This document shows, in pieces, positions 5,482 through 11,388 of a stretch of 14,071 nt of DNA (positions are counted from its first letter, which is position 1; the number at the start of each line of letters is the position of its first letter). The position numbers and the translations under genes were made by a program. The stretch comes from JAYSFC01 sp041913505 (GTDB lineage Bacteria; Pseudomonadota; Gammaproteobacteria; Burkholderiales; Burkholderiaceae_C): assembly GCA_041913505.1 (NCBI GenBank), contig JAYSFC010000102.1:1-14071 (forward strand). Reading direction: 5' to 3'. Under the pieces are notes generated by a model. The model did not search any database, was not told where the DNA came from, and saw nothing but the letters and a program-made list of their open reading frames with translations.

Positions 5482-7177
5482 GCATTTCTGGCGCCTGTGT
5501 CGAGTCGATGGCGGGGCCTGTGCTGCCTTCTTTACCCGTCGATTGCCCGCCTTGCGCCGCTTCCGTACCGTTCTCCGCGCCGTTCCCCTGCTGCTGCTTG
5601 CCGCAACGCTCTCGCTGCCGGTGCTGGCCCTGCTCGCCTCGTGGCTGCCCTGGGGCCAGGGGGGTGGGGAGTCGGGTGCCATCCTGCGCGAGATGGCGTC
5701 CACCGTGCTGCCCGGCTACTTCTGGACCACGCTGTGGCTGGCCGGGTTCGTCGCGCTTGGCGCCGCTGTGGTGGGCATGGCCACCGCGGCGGCCGTGACG
5801 CTGTTCGACTTTCCTGGCCGGCGCATGCTGGAGTGGCTGCTGCTGCTGCCCCTGGCCATGCCGGCCTACGTGACGGCCTACGCGTACACCGATTTCCTGC
5901 AGTTCAGCGGGCCGCTGCAGGTGGGGCTGCGCGAGACCTTCGGCCTGGAAGGGCGGCTGCTGCCCGAGGTGCGCAGTCTGGGCGGCGCCGTGTGGGTGTT
6001 CATCTTCGCGCTCTACCCCTATGTCTACCTGCTCGCGCGCACGGCGCTGGGCGAGCGCGCGGCGCACCTCATGGAGGCCGCGCGCCTCATGGGCGCGCCG
6101 CTTGCGCGCCGCGTGCGCATGGTGGCGCTGCCGCTCGCGCGCCCGGCCGTGGCGGCGGGCGTGGCGCTGGTGCTCATGGAAACGCTGGCCGACTTCGGCG
6201 TGGTGAGCTACTTCGGTATCCAGACCTTCACCACGGGCATCTACAAGGCCTGGCTGTCGATGGATAACCGCCTTGCCGCAGCCCAGCTCGCCACCATCTT
6301 GCTCGCCCTGGTGCTGCTGCTGCTGTGGCTGGAGCAGCGCGCGCAGCGGCGCATGCGCTTCGCCTCGAACGGCGCGGGCCGCGCAGGTTCAGCCGAGGCC
6401 CAGCCCCAGCGGCTTGCGGGCTGGCGCTGCGCTGCCGCATGGGCCGTGTGCCTGCTGCCGGTGCTGATGGGCTTCGCGGCCCCTGTGGCCTTCATGCTGC
6501 GGCCGCTGGCGGCCGACTGGTCGGTGCTGCCCTGGGAGCGCTTTCTTGAATGGGCGGGCCACAGCGTGCGGCTGGGCGCCATCACGGCGCTGCTGGCCGT
6601 GGGGGTGGCGCTCGCCCTGGCCTTCGCGGTGCGCCGCCGCGCCGATCGCGTCACGCGCGGCGTGGTGCAACTCGCGAGCGTGGGCTATGCCGTGCCGGGC
6701 GCGGTGATCGTGGTGGGCCTGCTGCTGCCCGTGGGGTGGCTGCAGGCAGCGGCACCCACGCTGAACGTGGGCGCGTTGGTTACGGCCACGGCCGTGGGCA
6801 TCGTGTGGGCCTACCTTGTGCGTTTCTGTGCCGTGGCGCTGCAATCGGTGCAAAGCGGCTACGCGCGCATTCCCACCAGCCTGGACGATTCGGCGCGCAT
6901 GCTGGGCACGGGCGGCGTGGGCCTGATGGCGCGCGTGCACTGGCCGCTGCTGCGGCGCTCCACGGCCGCGGCGGCGCTGCTGGTCTTCGTGGACGTGATG
7001 AAGGAGCTGCCCGCCACCATGGTGCTGCGCCCCTTCAACAGCGACACGCTGGCCGTGGTGGCCTACCAGCTCGCACGCGACGAGCGGCTGGGCGAGGCGG
7101 CCCTGCCGTCGCTCGCCCTTGTGGCTGTGGGCCTGGTGCCCGTGGTGCTGCTGAGCCGCACGCTGCGCGCGCGCTGA
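5480..7177 (+). CDS. fbpB: Iron(III)-type ABC transporter permease, two fused permease modules
   Basis: 565-residue inner-membrane protein, the usual length for FbpB/SfuB-type permeases in which two 6-helix modules are fused. Module 1 has helices from ~33 to 285 with the coupling (EAA) loop EAARLMGAPLARRVRMVALP at 199-218. A polar linker follows at ~286-313. Module 2 runs from ~317 with its degenerate EAA loop DDSARMLGTGGVGLMARVHWP at 469-489. Conserved family text includes LPLAMPAYVTAYAYTD (123-138) and a C-terminal MKELPATMVLRPFN (507-520). The start is uncertain: no in-frame ATG or GTG exists before the first helix. Only TTG codons at 5480, 5543 and 5552 are available, and 5480 overlaps the Fur-like palindrome. 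The N-terminal ~30 residues may therefore not be translated. It is divergent from fbpC, and no periplasmic binding-protein gene lies in the window, so that part must be encoded elsewhere. Confidence 0.9.
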   Translation: MHFWRLCRVDGGACAAFFTRRLPALRRFRTVLRAVPLLLLAATLSLPVLALLASWLPWGQGGGESGAILREMASTVLPGYFWTTLWLAGFVALGAAVVGMATAAAVTLFDFPGRRMLEWLLLLPLAMPAYVTAYAYTDFLQFSGPLQVGLRETFGLEGRLLPEVRSLGGAVWVFIFALYPYVYLLARTALGERAAHLMEAARLMGAPLARRVRMVALPLARPAVAAGVALVLMETLADFGVVSYFGIQTFTTGIYKAWLSMDNRLAAAQLATILLALVLLLLWLEQRAQRRMRFASNGAGRAGSAEAQPQRLAGWRCAAAWAVCLLPVLMGFAAPVAFMLRPLAADWSVLPWERFLEWAGHSVRLGAITALLAVGVALALAFAVRRRADRVTRGVVQLASVGYAVPGAVIVVGLLLPVGWLQAAAPTLNVGALVTATAVGIVWAYLVRFCAVALQSVQSGYARIPTSLDDSARMLGTGGVGLMARVHWPLLRRSTAAAALLVFVDVMKELPATMVLRPFNSDTLAVVAYQLARDERLGEAALPSLALVAVGLVPVVLLSRTLRAR

Positions 7178-7205
7178 CCGGCCCCCCGGGTGTGCCACCG
7201 CTGCG

Positions 7206-7211
7206 TACACT
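7206..7211 (+). promoter_or_regulatory. -10-like hexamer TACACT immediately before arsC
   Basis: TACACT ends 6 bases before the ATG at 7218, the same spacing as TACAAT before fbpC. No Shine-Dalgarno is visible before arsC, so leaderless transcription is plausible. The -35 region (around 7183-7188) is C-rich and does not match consensus. Confidence 0.35.
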
Positions 7212-7217
7212 GCGCGC

Positions 7218-7577
7218 ATGAGCAACGTCACCATTTACCACAACGCGCGCTGCAGCAACTCGCGCGGCGCCCTGGCCCTGCTGCGTGAGCGCGGCATCGA
7301 GCCCACCATCGTGGACTACATCGCGCAGCCGCTGGACCGTGCCCAACTCCAGGCCCTGGTGGCAGCCGTGGGCGTGCCCGTGCGCGACCTGCTGCGCACC
7401 AAGGAGGCCGCGTACCAGGAACTGGGCCTGGCCGATGCGAAATGGAGCGATGCCGAGCTCATCGACGCCGTGGCCCGCCATCCCGTGCTGCTGAACCGGC
7501 CCATCGTCGTCACGCCGCGCGGCGCGCGGCTGTGCCGGCCGCCGGAGCTGGTGCTCGGGCTGCTGCCTGAAGCCTAG
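7218..7577 (+). CDS. arsC: ArsC-family arsenate reductase (glutaredoxin-dependent type)
   Basis: 119-residue thioredoxin-fold protein. It has the ArsC nucleophile motif HNARCSNSR with Cys12, plus H8. The arginines that bind arsenate in plasmid R773 ArsC are found at the same numbers: R60 (LLRTKE), R94 (LNRPIVV) and R107 (LCRPPE). It would reduce arsenate to arsenite using glutathione and glutaredoxin in the cytoplasm. It is shorter than R773 ArsC (141) and lies outside any ars operon: no arsR, arsB or acr3 nearby. Such stand-alone chromosomal ArsC-like genes are common, and true arsenate activity is not assured; a general thiol-redox role is the alternative. It follows fbpB by 40 bases on the same strand and could be read through from it. 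The retained arginines favour real arsenate reductase chemistry. Confidence 0.88.
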   Translation: MSNVTIYHNARCSNSRGALALLRERGIEPTIVDYIAQPLDRAQLQALVAAVGVPVRDLLRTKEAAYQELGLADAKWSDAELIDAVARHPVLLNRPIVVTPRGARLCRPPELVLGLLPEA

Positions 7578-7598
7578 ACCCGGTGTGCGGCGGGGCGC

Positions 7599-7614
7599 CT
7601 AAGCCCCGTCTAAG
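7599..7614 (+). promoter_or_regulatory. CTAAG-N6-CTAAG direct repeat, candidate response-regulator box upstream of htrA
   Basis: CTAAG occurs at 7599-7603 and 7610-7614, an 11-base period, as in tandem half-sites of OmpR/PhoB-family regulators. It is close to the CTTAAG-N5-CTTAAG box known for PmrA and similar QseB sites. The operon it precedes encodes an OmpR-family regulator of that subgroup, so autoregulation is plausible. The same stretch contains a CGGGGC/GCCCCG hairpin (7591-7596, 7603-7608), which could alternatively be a weak arsC terminator stem without a T tract. Confidence 0.4.
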
Positions 7615-7630
7615 TGTCGGTGCCGACACT
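7613..7630. promoter_or_regulatory. Perfect 18-base palindrome upstream of htrA
   Basis: AGTGTCGG-TG-CCGACACT has 8-base arms that match without mismatch around a 2-base centre. A 2-base loop is too tight for a good RNA hairpin, so a dimeric protein binding site is more likely. It partly overlaps the second CTAAG half-site and ends with GACACT, a possible poor -10. The binding protein is unknown. Confidence 0.45.
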
Positions 7631-7664
7631 GCCTTTCCATCAGAGCAACTCTCTTTGGAAAGGC
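7631..7664 (+). promoter_or_regulatory. Leader hairpin that would sequester the htrA ribosome binding site
   Basis: GCCTTTCC (7631-7638) is the exact complement of GGAAAGGC (7657-7664), and GGAAAGG (7657-7663) is the htrA Shine-Dalgarno, 6 bases before the ATG. An inner stem AGAG (7642-7645) / CTCT (7649-7652) around CAA extends the structure. If transcription begins upstream of 7631, the ribosome site would be fully paired, as in RNA thermometers. If it begins near 7637, the 5' arm is missing and the structure cannot form. Confidence 0.45.
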
Positions 7665-7669
7665 ACACC

Positions 7670-9178
7670 ATGAACACGCTTGTCTCCACCCCCCGTCGAC
7701 TGGTCCTGGCCCTGGTGGCCGCGGGCGCCATGGGCGCCACCGGGGCGGGTCTCATCTCGGCCCACACGGCCCGCGCGGCCATGGCACCGGCCGTGGCCGC
7801 GGCGGCCCCTGCACCCGCTGGCGTAGCGCTGCCCGATTTCTCTCAGATCACGGCGCACTATGGCCCGGCCGTGGTCAACATCAGCGTCAGTGGCATGCGC
7901 AAGGCCTCGGACGATGACGGCGACAACAGCCCCACTGCACGCCAGCGCGGCGTGCCGGGCATGGACCCCAACGATCCGTTCTACGAGTTTTTCCGCCGCT
8001 TCGGCATGCCCGACATGGGCGGGCAGGGCCAGCGCGCCGTGCCCACGCGCGGGCAGGGTTCGGGCTTCATCATCGATCCCGACGGCTTGGTGCTGACGAA
8101 TGCGCACGTGGTCAAGGGCGCTACCGAAGTCACCGTGAAGCTCACCGACCGGCGCGAGTTCAAGGCCAAGGTGCTGGGCGCGGACCCCAAGACCGATGTG
8201 GCCGTGCTCAAGATCGACGCCAAGGGCCTGCCCACAGTGAAGCTGGGCAACTCGCGCGACCTGCAGGTGGGTGAATGGGTGCTGGCCATCGGCTCGCCGT
8301 TCGGCTTCGAGAACAGCGTCACGGCGGGCGTGGTGAGCGCCAAGGGCCGCGCGCTGCCCGACGACAGCTATGTGCCCTTCATCCAGACCGATGCGGCCGT
8401 GAATCCCGGCAATTCGGGGGGCCCGCTGTTCAACGCGCGCGGCGAGGTGGTGGGTATCAACTCGCAGATCTACAGCCGCTCGGGGGGCTTCCAGGGCCTG
8501 TCGTTTGCGATCCCGATCGAGGTGGCTGCCAAGGTCGAGCAGCAGATCGTGGCCACGGGCCATGCCAGCCATGCGCGCCTGGGCGTGGCCGTGCAGGAGG
8601 TCAACCAAACCTTTGCCGACTCGTTCAAGCTCGACAAGCCCGAGGGCGCGCTGGTGGCCAGCGTCGAGGCCGGCGGCCCCGCCGACAAGGCCGGCCTGAA
8701 GGTGGGCGACGTGATCCGCAAGATCGACGGGCAGCCCATCGTGGCCTCGGGTGATCTGCCGGCCTACGTGGGCCAGTCGGCTCCGGGCCAGAAGGTGCGC
8801 ATCGAGGTCTGGCGCCACGGTCGTGCCGAGGAGGTTGCTGCCACGCTGGGCAATGCCAACGACAAGGCCGCCAAGGTGGCGAAGTCCGACGGTCCTGTGG
8901 ACAAGGGTCAGTTGGGCCTGGTGCTGCGGCCATTGCAACCGGACGAGGCCCGCGCCGCCGGCGTGAAGGCGGGCGAGGGAGGCCTGCTGATCGAGGACGC
9001 GCGGGGCCCGGCGGCCCTGGCGGGCATCCAGGGCGGCGACGTGCTGCTGGCCATCAACGGCACACCGGTCAAGGGTATCGAGCAGGTGCGCGCCGTCATG
9101 GCCAAGGCCGGCCATTCGGTGGCGCTGCTGATCGAGCGCGACGGCGACAAGATCTTCGTGCCCGTGCGCCTGGGTTGA
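7670..9178 (+). CDS. htrA: Periplasmic serine protease/chaperone of the HtrA/DegP (MucD) family
   Basis: 502 residues. An export signal occupies ~1-36: basic start, hydrophobic core 11-29, AxA-type ending ARA at 34-36. The trypsin-like domain has the catalytic triad H146 (TNAHVV), D176 (TDVAVL) and S249 (GNSGGP), with a Gly/Met/Pro-rich LA-loop-like segment at ~94-127. PDZ1 lies at ~303-392 and PDZ2 at ~412-500. It degrades or refolds misfolded periplasmic proteins. The ATG at 7670 is favoured by GGAAAGG 6 bases upstream and by the signal peptide; the frame is open for 87 more bases upstream, but that contains the leader palindromes. It starts an operon: 28 bases to the response regulator, then sensor kinase and cardiolipin synthase. 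This DegP-plus-two-component arrangement, known from MucD-like loci in betaproteobacteria, points to envelope-stress control. The leader carries a possible regulator box and an RBS-masking stem. Confidence 0.95.
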   Translation: MNTLVSTPRRLVLALVAAGAMGATGAGLISAHTARAAMAPAVAAAAPAPAGVALPDFSQITAHYGPAVVNISVSGMRKASDDDGDNSPTARQRGVPGMDPNDPFYEFFRRFGMPDMGGQGQRAVPTRGQGSGFIIDPDGLVLTNAHVVKGATEVTVKLTDRREFKAKVLGADPKTDVAVLKIDAKGLPTVKLGNSRDLQVGEWVLAIGSPFGFENSVTAGVVSAKGRALPDDSYVPFIQTDAAVNPGNSGGPLFNARGEVVGINSQIYSRSGGFQGLSFAIPIEVAAKVEQQIVATGHASHARLGVAVQEVNQTFADSFKLDKPEGALVASVEAGGPADKAGLKVGDVIRKIDGQPIVASGDLPAYVGQSAPGQKVRIEVWRHGRAEEVAATLGNANDKAAKVAKSDGPVDKGQLGLVLRPLQPDEARAAGVKAGEGGLLIEDARGPAALAGIQGGDVLLAINGTPVKGIEQVRAVMAKAGHSVALLIERDGDKIFVPVRLG

Positions 9179-9206
9179 GTGCCGTGGTGGCGCTATGCTG
9201 GCGTCC

Positions 9207-9866
9207 ATGCGCCTGCTGCTTGTAGAAGACGATGCCATGATCGGCGAGGCCGTGCGCGATCTGCTGCACGGCGAGCGCTACGCCGTCGACTGGGCCACCG
9301 ACGGCGATATGGCCGACGCCGCGTTGCGCACGCAGGCCTACGACCTCGTGCTGCTCGACCTGGGCCTACCGCGCCGCGACGGTCTGGCCGTGCTGCGGGA
9401 TCTGCGTGCGCGCAAGGACCGCACGCCCGTTCTCGTGGCCACTGCGCGCGACAGCGTGGCACAGCGCATCGAGGGGCTCGACGCCGGCGCCGACGACTAT
9501 GTGCTCAAGCCCTACGACCTCGACGAGCTGCTGGCCCGCATCCGCGCCCTGCTGCGCCGTGCGGCGGGGCGGGCAGAGCCGGTGTACGAGCACAAGGGTG
9601 TGAGCATCAACCCCGCCACGCGCGAAGTGCTGGTGGCTGGTAAACCCGTGGTGCTGTCGGCACGCGAATGGGCGGTGCTCGAGCCGCTGCTCGCGCGCCC
9701 CGGCATGGTGCTGTCGCGCCAGCAACTGGAGGACAAGCTCTACGGCTGGGGCGAGGAGGTAAGCAGCAACGCGGTGGAGGTCTACATCCACGGCTTGCGC
9801 AAAAAGCTTGGCGCTGAGCTGCTGCTCAACGTGCGCGGCGTCGGCTACATGGTGCCGAAGTCATGA
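9207..9866 (+). CDS. OmpR/PhoB-family response regulator, QseB/PmrA-like
   Basis: 219 residues. The receiver domain (1-~118) has the acidic pair D8-D9, phosphoacceptor D51 (LLDLGLP), T79 (ATARD) and K101 (VLKPYD). The winged-helix DNA-binding domain (~125-217) ends in SSNAVEVYIHGLRKKLG...NVRGVGY, the usual OmpR-type recognition helix and wing. Wording such as VEDDAMIGEAV and LDLGLPRRDGL is closest to the QseB/PmrA subgroup. I place the start at ATG 9207 because homologues begin MRLLLVEDD; an in-frame ATG at 9195 would add four residues. TATGCT at 9194-9199 lies 7 bases before 9207 and no Shine-Dalgarno is visible, so a secondary leaderless promoter is possible. It should be phosphorylated by the kinase encoded downstream, and probably controls the operon and other envelope genes. 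Exact orthology to qseB or pmrA is not established. Confidence 0.94.
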   Translation: MRLLLVEDDAMIGEAVRDLLHGERYAVDWATDGDMADAALRTQAYDLVLLDLGLPRRDGLAVLRDLRARKDRTPVLVATARDSVAQRIEGLDAGADDYVLKPYDLDELLARIRALLRRAAGRAEPVYEHKGVSINPATREVLVAGKPVVLSAREWAVLEPLLARPGMVLSRQQLEDKLYGWGEEVSSNAVEVYIHGLRKKLGAELLLNVRGVGYMVPKS

Positions 9867-10030
9867 ACACCCCCCTGAGGTCCTGCGGGCCTTCCCGCCG
9901 CTCTCGCATTGCTGCGCAATGCGGGCAGGGGGACGCAGCCCTCGCTGCGGGGCGGCCCTTGCTCGGCTGCCCTGGCTTGGCGCGCGCCAGTTTCATCGGC
10001 TGCGTGCGGCGCTATGGATGGCAGAGATGA
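9863..10030 (+). CDS. 55-codon frame linking regulator and kinase genes (possible coupling peptide)
   Basis: An uninterrupted frame of 55 codons plus stop runs exactly across the spacer between the response-regulator and kinase genes. Its ATG overlaps the regulator stop as ATGA (9863-9866), and its TGA overlaps the kinase ATG as ATGA (10027-10030). The predicted peptide (MNTPLRSCGPSRRS at the start, RRYGWQR at the end) is Arg/Gly/Cys-rich and resembles no family I know, and the DNA beneath it is a GC-rich repeat-like element. Its value may be only to carry ribosomes to the kinase start, restoring coupling across the insertion. Alternatively the frame is open by chance, which is not rare at this G+C content. 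Confidence 0.35.
   Translation: MNTPLRSCGPSRRSRIAAQCGQGDAALAAGRPLLGCPGLARASFIGCVRRYGWQR
9868..10013. repeat. GC-rich, hairpin-forming dispersed-repeat-like element between regulator and kinase genes
   Basis: Regulator and kinase genes of this type usually touch or overlap; here a 160-base spacer separates them. It begins with CCCCCC (9870-9875), which can pair with GGGGG (9928-9932) around a perfect hairpin CGCATTGC-TGC-GCAATGCG (9905-9923). A second hairpin follows, CGCAGC-CCTC-GCTGCG (9934-9949), then GGGCGGCCCTTGCTCGGC-like sequence and a GCGCGCCAGTTTCATCGGC stretch. I recognise this arrangement from memory as a short element repeated in many Comamonadaceae intergenic regions. Only one copy is in the window, so repetition is not shown here. 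Boundaries are approximate. Confidence 0.5.
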
Positions 10031-11388
10031 AACAGCCCACTTCGCTGCGCGTGCGGCTACTCGTTTTCCTGCTCGCGGCCATCGCGCTGGCCGCTGGCGT
10101 GCAGGGCGTGATGGCCTACCGCAGTGCGCTGGCCGAAGCCGATGCCCTGTTCGACTACCACATGCAGCAGACCGCGTTCGCGCTGCGTGCGGGCCTGCCG
10201 CCCGGCGCGCAGGGGCTGGGCAGCGCCACAGCGCCCGAGGATGAGAACCACGAATTCATCGTGCAGGTCTGGACCAACGAGGGCCTGCGCATCTTCGAAT
10301 CGGCGGTGGGCGCGGCCCTGCCGCAACTGGCCGTGCTGGGCTTCACCAACGTGCAGGCGCGTGGCGCCACCTACCGGGTGTTCTCGCTGCAGACGCATTC
10401 GCAGGTCATCCAGGTGGCGCAGGACATGGCCGTACGCCGGGGCATGGCGCGCGCGCTGGCGCTGCGCTCGCTGGTGCCCTTGGCCGTGATGGCGCCGCTG
10501 CTCGCGCTGGCCGTGTGGTGGGCCGTGAGCCGCCTGCTCGCGCCCGTGGAGCGCGTGCGCGGTCAGCTCGCGCGGCGCCAGGCCGACGACCTCTCGCCCG
10601 TGAGCGATGCCGAACTGCCTGACGAGGTCCAGCCCCTGGTGCGCGAATTGAACCTGCTGTTCGCGCGTGTGCAGAACGCCTTCGAGGCGCAGCAGCACTT
10701 CGTGGCCGATGCCGCGCACGAACTGCGCTCGCCCCTGGCGGCGCTCAAGCTGCAGGTGCAAGGCCTGCGGCGCGCGCCTGATGAGGAGGCGCGCACCCGC
10801 GCCGTGGCCCGGCTCGAGGCCGGCATCGACCGGGCCACGCGCCTGGTCGAGCAGTTGCTGGTGCTTGCGCGGCAGGAGGCCAGTGCAGCCGCGGGCGCGC
10901 CCACCGCTGCGGTGGACTTGTCCGAGGTGGTGCGCCTGGCGCTGGCCGACGCGGCACCGGCTGCGCAGGCGCGCGGCATCGACCTCGGCCTGGTGGCGGA
11001 GGGCGGCTCCCCCGTGCCTGCCGTCGCGGGCCAGGCGGAGGCGCTGCGCATCCTGGTGCGCAACCTGCTCGACAACGCCGTCAAGTACACGCCCGAGGGC
11101 GGCACCGTGGATGTGGCCCTGAGGGCGCATGCGGCGGGGGTGGAATTCAGCGTGGAAGATAGCGGCCCCGGCATTCCCGAGGCCGAGCGCGCGCGCGTGC
11201 TCGACCGCTTCTACCGCGCCGCGCAGGCCGCCCAGGGCGCGGCCGGCAGCGGCCTGGGGCTCGCGATCGTACAGTCCATCGCACGCCTGCATGGCGCGGC
11301 CCTCGTGCTGGAGCCTTCGCTGCGCCTGCGGGGCCTGCGCGTGGCGCTTACCTTTCCCCTGGCACCCGGCAAGGGCGCGGCGGCATGA
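10027..11388 (+). CDS. Sensor histidine kinase, partner of the upstream regulator (QseC/PmrB-like)
   Basis: 453 residues. Membrane helix 1 is at ~9-30, a periplasmic sensor loop of about 115 residues follows (~31-146), then helix 2 at ~148-168 and a HAMP-like linker to ~220. The dimerisation/phosphoacceptor box is FVADAAHELRSPLAAL with H231. The ATPase domain has the N box LLDNAVKYTP (N350), G1 DSGPGIP (378-384) and G2 GSGLGLAIVQSIARLHG (407-423). All catalytic residues appear intact. Possible starts are ATG 10018 and ATG 10027; I chose 10027 because it overlaps the stop of the small upstream frame (ATGA), has GGA 8 bases upstream and gives the usual MKxxSLRxRLL opening. The frame is open further upstream, but only through the repeat-like element. 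Its stop overlaps the next gene by 4 bases. The signal sensed is not deducible from the loop. Confidence 0.93.
   Translation: MKQPTSLRVRLLVFLLAAIALAAGVQGVMAYRSALAEADALFDYHMQQTAFALRAGLPPGAQGLGSATAPEDENHEFIVQVWTNEGLRIFESAVGAALPQLAVLGFTNVQARGATYRVFSLQTHSQVIQVAQDMAVRRGMARALALRSLVPLAVMAPLLALAVWWAVSRLLAPVERVRGQLARRQADDLSPVSDAELPDEVQPLVRELNLLFARVQNAFEAQQHFVADAAHELRSPLAALKLQVQGLRRAPDEEARTRAVARLEAGIDRATRLVEQLLVLARQEASAAAGAPTAAVDLSEVVRLALADAAPAAQARGIDLGLVAEGGSPVPAVAGQAEALRILVRNLLDNAVKYTPEGGTVDVALRAHAAGVEFSVEDSGPGIPEAERARVLDRFYRAAQAAQGAAGSGLGLAIVQSIARLHGAALVLEPSLRLRGLRVALTFPLAPGKGAAA

Noticed and set aside
7218..7577. Part of an arsenic resistance operon
   Set aside because: No arsR, arsenite pump or other ars gene lies within the window; neighbours are iron transport and htrA.
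7640..9238. Open frame of ~530 codons on the minus strand covering htrA
   Set aside because: Exactly antisense to a well-supported protease gene, with His/Arg/Gln-rich composition and no motif.
9808..10026. N-terminal extension of the sensor kinase through the repeat-like spacer
   Set aside because: Cys/Arg-rich translation unlike kinase N-termini, overlaps the end of the regulator gene; the usual opening starts at 10027.
10057..11292. Open frame of ~410 codons on the minus strand under the sensor kinase
   Set aside because: Mirror of the kinase reading frame; no ribosome site or family signature.
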